Source: Reticulitermes speratus
Lineage: Eukaryota; Arthropoda; Insecta; Blattodea; Rhinotermitidae
DNA: 64,000 nt
Reading direction: 5' to 3'
NCBI GenBank assembly: GCA_021186555.1
Contig: JAJKFL010000011.1
Coordinates: forward strand, 31,607,611-31,671,610
Shown here: positions 54,694 to 64,000 of the stretch, piece by piece
Layout of the letters: each line of letters opens with the position of its first letter
How positions within the stretch are numbered: position 1 is the first letter of the stretch
Translations under genes and position numbers: made by a program
Notes under the pieces: model-generated
What the model was told of the DNA's origin: nothing
Databases searched by the model: none
What the model saw: only the letters and a program-made list of their open reading frames with translations

Positions 54694-54754
54694 CAAGTTC
54701 CAACCTCACATTAAACCCTCCGAGCCTCCATTATAAATACAAATCGCTTAATGC

Positions 54755-54912
54755 AGGCAAGTACAAATCCCGGACGCCAAGTCGCCGTGGCGACTACATT
54801 TCGTATGGTGGCGCCTGTTTGGGGGTCGTCAGTACGAAACCTGCTTCATGTCACCCTTCTGGTGTCCAGAATTTTGAAATAGCTACTAGGTTTCTGGAAA
54901 ATTTGTGCAGCC
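54755..54912. repeat. Family G dispersed repeat
   Basis: CGTGGCGACTACATTTCGTA, TGGTGGCGCCTGTTTGGGGG and ATGTCACCCTTCTGGTGTCC form the best copy here. It ends TTTGTGCAGCCCTGG. Confidence 0.62.
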
Positions 54913-54914
54913 CT

Positions 54915-55470
54915 GGATTAATGAACCTTAGGGATATAATTGTTAATTATTGCAAGAATCGTATGAGACACGTAAATATAGTGTGTGGATAAAACGCGGG
55001 GATCTGTTAGCATTAATCCACGTGGTAAATACGGTAAATACTGTGTTCTGAAAGGTTACCTTAACTGAAAATACAGGAATACAAAGTGTCAAAATAAACA
55101 GACGAATACTGTAACTTAATATCAAGTTTTAACCTCACGAATTTGCAACAATATCATGCATACTTCGAAAACTACAGTTGCTCATTTAAACACTGCACAC
55201 TAAAAGTCGTACGCGTGTGATATGACGTCAGTGAAGGGGGATTCCAATGACTCTGACAAGTTAGACTGAAACGACAAACAAAATTGAATTATAAAGTTCT
55301 GCCCACAATTTTCGTCTGTTCCTCTTGTCGAGGTAATTTTTACCTTCAACGTGTGTCGAGAAAAGAATAACTCATCAGGCACTATATGACTCCACTATGC
55401 AAATACGGTTTTAAGTTCTGAGAAATTTTTCAAGTGTGATATTTCAGAATGGATTGTAATCTGCAGTCTG
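54915..55470. other. No recognised feature
   Basis: Nothing assignable. Confidence 0.4.
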
Positions 55471-55471
55471 A

Positions 55472-56352
55472 GGATGCTGAGAAACGTGTTAGGCCATGGA
55501 TGCTGAGAAACGTGTTAGGCCATGGATGCTAAGAAACGTGTTAGGCCATGGATGCTAAGAAACGTGTTAGGTCATGGATGCTAAGAAACGTGTTAGGCCA
55601 TGGATGCTGAGAAACGTGTTAGGCCATGGATGCTAAGAAACGTGTTAGGTCATGGATGCTGAGAAACGTGTTAGGCCATGAATGCTGAGAAACGTGTTAG
55701 GTCATGGATGCTAAGAAACGTGTTAGGTCATGGATGCTGAGAAACGTGTTAGACCATGGATGCTGAGAACGTGTTAGGCCATGGATGCTGAGAAACGTGT
55801 TAGGTCATGGATGCTGAGAAACGTGTTAGACCATGGATGCTGAGAACCGTGTTAGGCCATGGATGCTGAGAAACGTGTTAGGCCATGGATGCTGAGAAAC
55901 GTGTTAGGCCATGGATGCTGAGAAACGTGTTAGGCCATGGATGCTAAGAAACGTGTTAGGTCATGGATGCTAAGAAACGTGTTAGGTCATGGATGCTGAG
56001 AAACGTGTTAGACCATGGATGCTGAGAACGTGTTAGGCCATGGATGCTGAGAAACGTGTTAGGTCATGGATGCTGAGAAACGTGTTAGACCATGGATGCT
56101 GAGAACGTGTTAGGCCATGGATGCTGAGAAACGTGTTAGGCCATGGATGCTGAGAAACGTGTTAGGCCATGGATGCTGAGAAACGTGTTAGGCCATGGAT
56201 GCTAAGAAACGTGGTAGGTCATGGATGCTGAGAAACGTGTTAAGCCATGGATGCTGAGAAACGTGTTAGGCCATGGATGCTAAGAAACGTGGTAGGTCAT
56301 GGATGCTGAGAAACGTGTTAGGCCATGGATGCTGAGAAACGTCTTAGACCAT
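55472..56352. repeat. 26-bp minisatellite, about 34 copies
   Basis: The unit is GGATGCTGAGAAACGTGTTA plus GGCCAT. Variants are CTAAG, GGTCAT, GACCAT and a 25-bp unit missing one A (GAGAACG). Blocks of the order GGTCAT-GACCAT-short unit recur near 55720, 55800, 55990 and 56060, a higher-order pattern of several units. Confidence 0.95.
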
Positions 56353-56359
56353 AAAACCG

Positions 56360-56717
56360 GTTCTCTGAATAATTATTGCGAAAAAAACACCGCTTTTGTT
56401 TAAAAGCAAAAACAAAAATGAAGATTGTATGATCCAAATGTAGACGTTACGTCACTGATTCTTGTTTACAAATGGTACGATCTCCAGTCACCGCAGTTAA
56501 GCAACACAGGACGCGGTTAGTACTTGGAGTTGAAACCGCACGAGAACACCAGGTGCCGTTGGCGTTAAACTTCGCTCAGCAAGTTCGTCACATCGGTAAA
56601 ATTTCTTGTCTCGTAATAAACAGTTGGGATTTGAATCTCAGACGTGGCACAAACTCTCCTGCTTGAGGTTGTTCTTGGTTTTCTCAGTCCCTCCATTCAA
56701 ATGCCGGTAAGAGTACC
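56360..56717. other. Mostly unassigned
   Basis: GGTTTTCTCAGTCCCTCCATTC near 56675 resembles, in reverse, the family F remnants at 7095 and 28120. Confidence 0.35.
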
Positions 56718-56721
56718 TTAA

Positions 56722-58438
56722 CCCTTCAACAGCTAATGGTTAATATATGTACCACCAGGTTTAACATTCACAAATTCTACTTTCTGCCCACACAGTGTAT
56801 TTATGTGTTTTGTGTGGATCTCAGAACAAACAGCGATTATTTCACTGTACAACATTAACTGACTGGTTTGTATAACTGAGACGGATTGAGTTTACTGCGC
56901 GGTACGGACTGTATTTATGTGTTCTGTGTGGATCTCAGAACAAACAGCGATTATTTCACTGTACAACATTAACTGATTGGTTTGTATAACTGAGACGGAG
57001 TGTGTTTACTGCGCGGTACGGACTGGGTATTTATGTGTTTTGTGTGGATCTCAGAACAAACAGCGATTATTTCACTGTACAACATTAACTGACTGGTTTG
57101 TATAACTGAGACGGATTGAGTTTACTGCGCGGTACGGACTGTATTTATGTGTTCTGTGTGGATCTCAGAACAAACAGCGATTATTTCACTGTACAACATT
57201 AACTGACTGGTTTGTATAACTGAGACGGATTGTGTTTACTGCGCGGTACGGACTGTATTTATGTGTTCTGTGTGGATCTCAGAACAAACAGCGATTATTT
57301 CACTGTACAGCATTAACTGACTGGTTTGTATAACTGAGACGGAGTGTGTTTACTGCGCGGTACGGACTGTATTTATGTGTTTTGTGTGGATCTCAGAACA
57401 AACAGCGATTATTTCACTGTACAACATTAACTGACTGGTTTGTATAACTGAGACGGATTGTGTTTACTGCGCGGTACGAACTGTATTTATGTGTGTTGTG
57501 TGGATCTCAGAACAAACAGCGATTATTTCACTGTACAACATTAACTGACTGGTTTGTATAACTGAGACGGATTGTGTTTACTGCGCGGTACGAACTGTAT
57601 TTATGTGTGTTGTGTGGATCTCAGAACAAACAGCGATTATTTCACTGTACAACATTAACTGACTGGTTTGTATAACTGAGACGGATTGTGTTTACTGCGC
57701 GGTACGAACTGTATTTATGTGTGTTGTGTGGATCTCAGAACAAACAGCGATTATTTCACTGTACAACATTAACTGACTGGTTTGTATAACTGAGACGGAT
57801 TGTGTTTACTGCGCGGTACGAACTGTATTTATGTGTGTTGTGTGGATCTCAGAACAAACAGCGATTATTTCACTGTACAACATTAACTGACTGGTTTGTA
57901 TAACTGAGACGGATTGTGTTTACTGCGCGGTACGAACTGTATTTATGTGTTCTGTGTGGATCTCAGAACAAACAGCGATTATTTCACTGTACAACATTAA
58001 CTGACTGGTTTGTGTAACTGAGACGGAGTGTGTTTACTGCGCGGTACGAACTGTATTTATGTGTGTTGTGTGGATCTCAGAACAAACAGCGATTATTTCA
58101 CTGTACAACATTAACTGACTGGTTTGTATAACTGAGACGGAGTGTGTTTACTGCGCGGTACGGACTGTATTTATGTGTTTTGTGTGGATCTCAGAACAAA
58201 CAGCGATTATTTCACTGTACAACATTAACTGACTGGTTTGTGTAACTGAGACGGAGTGTGTTTACTGCGCGGTACGGACTATATTTATGTGTTTGTGTGG
58301 ATCTCAGAACAAACAGCGATTATTTCACTGTACAACATTAACTGACTGGTTTGTGTAACTGAGACGGAGTGTGTTTACTGCGCGGTACGGACTGGATATT
58401 TATATATAATTCAGATTTATCTCAATATTTAAGGGGGT
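56722..58438 (-). mobile_element. TTAA-flanked, piggyBac-like element carrying the 114-bp satellite (copy 2, inverted)
   Basis: TTAA at 56718-56721 is followed by CCCTTCAACAG and a subterminal block (AGGTTTAACATTCACAAATTC) that is the reverse of the right end of the 61709 element. The right side ends TTTAAGGGGGT before TTAA at 58439-58442. The 114-bp array lies between. No transposase. Confidence 0.62.
56790..58398 (-). repeat. 114-bp satellite array, about 14 copies, inverted
   Basis: Same unit as 20780-23215 on the opposite strand (ATCTCAGAACAAACAGCGAT, GTTTACTGCGCGGTACGGAC). Five to six consecutive units at 57440-57950 share CGGTACGAAC and GTGTGTTGTG, a locally homogenised block. Confidence 0.95.
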
Positions 58439-58444
58439 TTAATT

Positions 58445-58980
58445 AGGTCTCAAGGGCTTGGTTCCAAATCCTTTAAAAGTCATCACTCATGAATAATCAT
58501 ACCATTCGACGCTGTATATCCGTCGGAGATTAACAGCGTCGTAAAATAAACCATAAATAAATAAACTGTGTAAGAAAGGAATGGAAACAATGTATAAATA
58601 GTGCAGAGTAAGAAAATACTGTGGCGTACGACGAAATATACACTGACAAGCAACAAAGATACTATTTGTATCACTACCGAACTAACATCAGACTTCCAAA
58701 CTTTACCTACGCTTGCTCATACAAGCCGAAACACATAGACGTGTAAGTAATGTTACTTGGCAATACATAAGCTGCGAACGGAGTTCCAACACCGGCTGAT
58801 GCTGGGATCATTTTGACCGACCGTGTCAAAACCTGCCATTGAGAAGTGTTTACGACTTTTCTTCGCGCTCACTAAACACCCTGCGCTACAACGATTACTC
58901 TTCTGAGATGTGACGCCCTGTAAGTCAGGAAACAGATATCTAACTTGCGGAGGAACCTGTTAGAGACAGGTACAAGATAA
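58445..58980. other. Unassigned, with remnants
   Basis: ACAGCGTCGTAAAATAAACC at 58532-58551 is the reverse of the family start near 19372. AAGCCGAAACACATAGACGTG at 58723-58743 is a hammerhead-like GAAAC end without its partner. Confidence 0.4.
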
Positions 58981-58984
58981 AGGG

Positions 58985-59225
58985 ACGTGCAGGAGCTGAA
59001 GGCACACGTGGAGAGTGGAGGTATAGCTCCACTCATTCTTACCCTCGGCAATAGATGGAGGTGACTGGTCAGTTTCACGCACCAGCCGCTTTACCACCGA
59101 CGAAACATCCCCGGTATTCATTAAAAAGGAAACCGGGTGGGTCCCAGAGCTAGTCTGGACAATGTGGAGAAGATAAAAAAAATCTCTTAGCCTAGTCACT
59201 ACACTGACTACGATATCCCAGCTCC
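58985..59225 (-). mobile_element. SINE-D, diverged
   Basis: GGAGCTGGGATATCGTAGTC, GTAGTGACTAGGCTAAG, AAGCGGCTGGTGCGTG and GAATGAGTGGAGCTATACCT on the minus strand. The B-box segment is deleted. Confidence 0.78.
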
Positions 59226-59375
59226 TAGAGACAACAGGTACAACCGAAATGTTGGTACCTAGGTATATACCAGTCCACACGGTGTCACATCACACAGGAC
59301 AATCTTCATAATGACTTCGTGAGAACCATCCAGTCTCACCCTATTCTAAGGATATACATATATATATTTTATTTC

Positions 59376-59621
59376 CTATGGCTTGACAGCCCCTTGGGGG
59401 CCTAGGCCGCCTCATTTTTCGAGGCTTCACGATCACACACTTTTTAGACACACCACACTCAGTAGGACTCCTCTGGACGAGTGATCAGCCCGTCGCAGAG
59501 ACCTCTATCTGACAACACACAACACTGACAAGAGACAGACATCCATGCCCCCAGCGGGATTCGAATCCACAATCCCAGCAAGCTAGCAGCCGTAGACCCA
59601 CGCCTTAGACCGCGCGGCCAT
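59376..59621 (-). mobile_element. SINE-A, nearly full length
   Basis: The minus strand begins in the A-box (TGGCCGCGCGGTCTAAGGCG), then GTGGATTCGAATCCCGC (B-box), GACGGGCTGATCACTCGTCC and a GGGGCTGTCAAGCCATAGG end. It abuts a (TTA)n tract at 59622-59653. Confidence 0.88.
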
Positions 59622-59655
59622 TATTATTATTATTATTATTATCATTATTATCAGT

Positions 59656-60054
59656 CGACCTCGGTGGACTAGTGGTTAGCGTGCTCGCCACTGGACCCAA
59701 GGTTCGCGGGTTCGATCCCGACCGAGGTCGATGGATTTTTAAGGATGATAAAAATCCGGAGCACCACTTCCTTCGGAGGGGAAGTAAAGCCGTCGGTCCC
59801 ATGTCGTAGATTTACGGCATGTAAAAGAACCTTACGGGCAAGAATAAAAATGTTGCGTAAGCCAAATTGCCTCCATTTCTCATCCAAGTCTCCTGACTGC
59901 CTGCCATATGGCTCTGGCGTGCACATCAGGATCGACAGAACACTAAGCGCGGCTAGCTGGCCGGTCACCAGCTGCCATGAATGCGCATGACTTAGTAACC
60001 TCGACAAGAGGAGGCAAGAGGAGGCCCAGGCCCATACAGGGCTGTTGAGCCAAG
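59656..60054 (+). mobile_element. SINE-B, full length, with SINE-A-like 3' end
   Basis: GACCTCGGTGGACTAGTGGT and GCGGGTTCGATCCCGACC form the boxes. The body has GGAGGGGAAGTAAAGCCGTC and TTTACGGCATGTAAAAGAAC. It ends AGGCCCAGGCCCATACAGGG and CTGTTGAGCCA, the same end as SINE-A, followed by ATT repeats. Confidence 0.9.
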
Positions 60055-60059
60055 AATTA

Positions 60060-60498
60060 TTATCATTATTATCATCATTATTATTACATCACCTTTACGC
60101 AGGGTATTCACAATTCACAATTATATACCTGAAACAAACCATCTTTCTAGGGTATACAGTGCAGCAGCTACTCTGTATTTACAGATTATGGTACAGGTAA
60201 CTTTATTTCGTGTGTTAAATCTCTTGTACTTTAACATTCGGTGTAGTAGTGTCGAGGATATGGGCCAATCGGTGGACATTACGCGTGCACGCATCTTCTT
60301 GCTTTAAACGCTGTATCTTAAAACACTTCACACGCCAAATCTATCAAAACCAGAACACCGAATGCTTAACAATTACAGCCGTCGCTCAATACACGGCGCT
60401 ACAAATAAGACAGATCGACTTACGTCTAGCGGCACTGGTCACAGTGCCAGATGACGTCACCATCAGCAAGCAACATTTTTTACTTTTCATCTATTAAA
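60060..60498. other. No recognised feature
   Basis: The 82-codon frame at 60249-60497 has no recognisable domain. Confidence 0.4.
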
Positions 60499-60500
60499 TA

Positions 60501-60686
60501 CAGCAGAACCCGGTTATAACGACTTCGGTTTATACGACACCTCATCTATATCGTCAGATATTCTGTGGTGCCAATTAATTCCTCACTGTTAACCATAAAC
60601 TTACAACTACTCTGTTATAACGACACTCGTTTATAACGACACAAAATATTCAGTCCCTTTCATGACGTTATAACCGAGTTAGACTG
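60501..60686. mobile_element. MITE-T copy
   Basis: CAGCAGAACCCGGTTATAAC and, reversed, CAGTCTAACTCGGTTATAAC with TA at 60499-60500 and 60687-60688. 186 bp, in the same orientation as the 42767 copy. No coding capacity. Confidence 0.9.
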
Positions 60687-60838
60687 TATATGTTTAAGTA
60701 ATAACTGTCGTTAACAAAAACAAAGACATTACATCATTAGCGTTGAGTTAGCAATGAAAGTGAATGACATGTCACTTTGTACAAAATTATGCGTGACAGA
60801 AACAACTGAAACTGAAAATATGACAGATATCTACTTAA

Positions 60839-61308
60839 CCCTTTGAAGCATGTCCTACCTCACAGTAAACACTCTGAGTCTCCGTTACAAACACCAACGT
60901 GTTAAAGTTATCGGTATTTACTGTGACAATCACACTGAACATAAACAAAGGTAAAGCTGTCCCTCTCACGCCATGAAGGCACACAGGGGGAAGAAGATGT
61001 TCAGCTCCACTTATTCTTAACCTCGGCGCTAGATGGAGGTCCAGCCGCTTTACTCCCGGGGAAAAAACGACGGTGCCCACTTAACATGAGGCAGGGTGGG
61101 CGCCAGGGAGGGTCTGGACGTTTCGGAGAAGAGACAAAATCTTTTGCCCCTACCGAGATTCGGACCCCGGACCTTCCAGCACGTAGTCTAGTCACTATAC
61201 TAACTACACTATGCGGGCTTGGAACGTATAAATACGCTACAGAAAAAATACGGTTTTTTTAATGTTAATGCAGGTAGCAGAAAATGGCAAGCAGTGAGCT
61301 CTTTAAAG
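60839..61308 (+). mobile_element. Solitary TTAA element related to the satellite carriers, split by SINE-D
   Basis: TTAA (60835-60838) then CCCTTTGAAGCATG and a single satellite-like monomer (CACAGTAAACACTCTGAGTC). After the SINE come TTTAATGTTAATGCAGG and a GAGCTCTTTAAAGG end near 61308. Removing the SINE leaves about 200 bp with no tandem array. Confidence 0.5.
60948..61220 (-). mobile_element. SINE-D, near full length, nested
   Basis: B-box-like GGGGTCCGAATCTC on the minus strand, with AAGCGGCTGGACCTCC (small deletion), CCATCTAGCGCCGAGG and a GGCGTGAGAGGGACAGC end. Confidence 0.85.
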
Positions 61309-61309
61309 G

Positions 61310-61704
61310 TCTAACAAAGAGCAAACCAATCAAATGGAACATGTCTGCGAGGTACACACAGATTACCCTTTCGTCGCATTTTAAACGACTTTTCAGAAGC
61401 CCCAAAATACTGTCCTTTTTGTACTGGTACGATCTGATGGCGCAGGAGGGCAGAAACGTTTAAAGCACCGTCTGGAAAGTCACACGATTTTTAATTATAA
61501 AGTGAGAAATGTCAATTAACCGAATGACACATTTCCTGTCTTCAACATACACGTGAAAATGAATTTTAGTGATGTTTCGAGAAAAAAAAAATACTGCCTC
61601 CATCTTCGGGGATGATTCGGTTCTCTCTCATTGCTTATTCTCGGTTAAAGTTTCCGTTTATAAGTAATGCAGAAAAACTTAAAAGCATCTCTAAGCAACA
61701 ATTA
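61310..61704. other. No recognised feature
   Basis: ACTGCCTCCATCTTCGGGG near 61591 hints at a lost hammerhead-like element on the minus strand. Confidence 0.35.
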
Positions 61705-61708
61705 TTAA

Positions 61709-62713
61709 CCCTTCAAAGACGAAACGTGTCTGTTTTATATAGCTCAGTGCGTACCGCGCAGTAATACAGTTATACAAAACCTATCTGTTAATGCTGCATA
61801 AGGCAAAAGTCGCTGTTTGTTCTGAGATCAACAAACACATAAATACAGTCCGTACCGCGCAGAAACACACTCCGTCTCAGTTATACAAACCAGTCAGTTA
61901 ATGTTGTACAGTGAAATAATCGCTGTTTGTTCTGAGATCCACACAAAACACATAAATACAGTCCGTACCGCGCAGTAAACACACTCCGTCTCAGTTATAC
62001 AAACCAGTCAGTTAATGTTGTACAGTGAAATAATCGCTGTTTGTTCTGAGATCCACACAAAACACATAAATACAGTCCGTACCGCGCAGTAAACACACTC
62101 CGTCTCAGTTATACAAACCAGTCAGTTAATGCTGTACAGTGAAATAATCGCTGTTTGTTCTGAGATCACACACAAAACACATAAATACAGTTCGTACCGC
62201 GCAGTAAAACACACTCCGTCTCAGTTATACAAACCAGTCAGTTAATGCTGTACAGTGAAATAATCGCTGTTTGTTCTGAGATCCAACAAAACACATAAAT
62301 ACAGTCCGTACCGCGCAGTAAACACACTCCGTCTCAGTTATACAAACCAGTCATTATGTTACAGTGAAATATCGCTGTTTGTTCTGAGATCACACAAAAC
62401 ACATAAACACAGTCCGTACGCCAGTAAACACACTCCGTCTCAGTATACAAACCAGTCAGTTAATGCTGTACAGTGAAATAATCGCTGTTTGTTCTGAGAT
62501 CCACACAAAACACATAAATACAGTCCGTACCGCGCAGTAAACACACTCCGTCTCAGTTATACAAACCAGTCAGTTAATGCTGTACAGTGAAATAAGTCTG
62601 AGTTTTGTTACTGAGATCGATACAAACACAATAAATACACAGTGTGGGCAGAACGTAGAATTTGTGAATGTTAAACCTTGCGGTACATAAAGTTACCGCT
62701 AGGCTTTAAAAGG
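61709..62713 (+). mobile_element. TTAA-flanked, piggyBac-like element carrying the 114-bp satellite (copy 3)
   Basis: TTAA at 61705-61708 followed by CCCTTCAAAGACG. The right end CTTTAAAAGG is followed by TTAA at 62714-62717. The subterminal block AATTTGTGAATGTTAAACC is shared with the 56722 element. Total about 1 kb. This is the clearest of the three carriers. Confidence 0.72.
61750..62640 (+). repeat. 114-bp satellite array, about 8 copies, degenerate
   Basis: Same unit and orientation as 20780-23215 but with many 1-bp indels, especially at 62340-62440, and decayed first and last units. Confidence 0.93.
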
Positions 62714-62719
62714 TTAATA

Positions 62720-64000
62720 GTATACACTGTGTGTATACTGGGGGGTAAGATATACAACCTACGAAAACCAGAAACCTACTGAGTAGGGTCTTCTGGGTTA
62801 TGATATCGTACAGTCTGGTAGGTGGTTACCATCACTTCGGAGGGAATCCGCTGCCTCTGTTTTCAGGGTACATTGTTCGGTAGTTTGGTATATATTGTAA
62901 AGCATATTCTTTGGTAAGTTGGTAGTTGGTATTTATTGCAATACATATTTACCAGCAATTTGCCTGCACATACATGTAATTAGTCCTACACAAGCGAACA
63001 ACTGCTGACTGCCGTCGTTATGCCTATTTCTGTTGCTGTTTCTTAAAACCTAAAAGCATGTTCTTGTAAATTATTACATTCCAATCGAAACTTTTTTTAT
63101 ATAAATATTATTCCTGAGGACTGTTAAAACAGTTCTCAAGTCAAATTAAAACTTCCTTCAAGACGATTATAAACAGAATTATTAACGCTATTAATTTTCT
63201 GTTAATGGTGCAAACACACGTTAAAACAACAAAGGGTCTGCTCATTATACTGCTGATAAAGTATAAATATCCTACCTAATTAATTATCTACCACATTTAA
63301 GCTTTGGCAACAACGTAATTTAACTAATCATTAGCCATAACTTTGCTTTCAATGACACGATGGCTGGTGGTCCAATACCTACAGCATTATCAGCCATACG
63401 GGTTCGCATCTAAATTCCGTCTCCGTCGTTACAGACCCAGATCTGGCCGGAAACACATACGTCGCACGCCACGGATCCGGGTTCTGAGGCCGACACTACA
63501 GCGTTCTGTATTTATCCTATCCCTCGCAAAGAACTCAAGTTAAAAATAAATGTGCATTTGAAACCAAGCATTGCTTCACTTCAGAATTAGCAATGTAGGT
63601 TAAAACTCAATTTCCCTCTCCACCACACTGACAAGAGGAGCAACTTCTTACTATCGCATACACATGTGCGGGGCTTTTAAACGGCGCTGCGCAAGTGCTT
63701 GTAAAAACGGGCAAGAGTAGATTAGCTCAGCGCTTCAGTTGCGATCACGCAGCGACATATAACAAGACAGGCAATGTACGTACAACGTAACATTGAGGCG
63801 CGTTCCCGTAACCACTGTTGCCGTGTAAAAGCTATAAGTATTACATATTCTGAGTGTGTGTCTGTAGCCTTAGTTATCCAGCATGCAAAGCGCATGCGCC
63901 GTGTTATATTGTCATCTGTGGCCTGTCTGGTTCTACCATACTTTTCCACTTTATCTCAAAAAACGGCACGATTTTCGGAAAAAAAAGTTATTGAACATAA
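62720..64000. other. Unassigned; one hammerhead-like remnant
   Basis: TCTTCTGGGTTATGATATCG and ATCACTTCGGAGGGAATCCGC at 62788-62850 match the flank and GAAA side of the 28375 remnant. No gene recognised in the rest. Confidence 0.4.

Overview
This window is eukaryotic nuclear DNA, almost certainly from an insect. It is built from tRNA-derived SINEs with A- and B-box promoters, 5'-truncated non-LTR retrotransposon tails flanked by short target-site duplications, TA- and TTAA-flanked non-autonomous DNA elements, and at least nine unrelated tandem-repeat families. The SINE and LINE sequences look like those I associate with cockroaches (Blattodea, possibly Periplaneta). That placement is an impression from memory, not a search result. 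I found no intact host gene, no true tRNA or rRNA gene, and nothing bacterial or viral. The long open frames are by-products of tandem repeats whose unit lacks stop codons.

Tandem arrays fill roughly 14 kb, about a fifth of the window: 29-bp units (634-2916), 33-bp (7545-7945), 55-bp (9465-11500), degenerate 38-bp (11865-12835), 114-bp (three arrays at 20780-23215, 56790-58398 inverted, and 61750-62640), 72-bp (31195-31680), 40-bp (33057-33741), an AT microsatellite (35887-36262), 51-bp (41340-41994), 101-bp (52801-53319) and 26-bp (55472-56352).

Between the arrays lie dispersed repeats. LINE-A is a non-LTR retrotransposon present only as the C-terminal end of its reverse transcriptase plus a TTAG-type tail. 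The best copies are at 3841-4574, 26976-27359, 38931-39627 and 49196-49665, with older fragments elsewhere. A second LINE, LINE-B, sits at 34840-35290. At least five tRNA-headed SINE families (called A to E here) occur on both strands, several nested in other elements. Four copies of a ~185-bp TA-flanked MITE (called T) share TIRs containing CGGTTATAACG.

Two observations stand out. First, at least a dozen places, several in foldback elements, carry a motif with the layout of a minimal hammerhead ribozyme: CUGANGA, a short helix II, GAAA, a self-complementary helix III, and a GUA or GUC cleavage triplet. This is the architecture described for Penelope-like retroelements. Second, the three 114-bp satellite arrays each sit inside what looks like a piggyBac-type element, with TTAA at the borders and CCCTTY termini. 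This suggests the satellite amplified inside a transposon and was carried to several sites.

The remaining stretches show no feature I can support and are listed as such.
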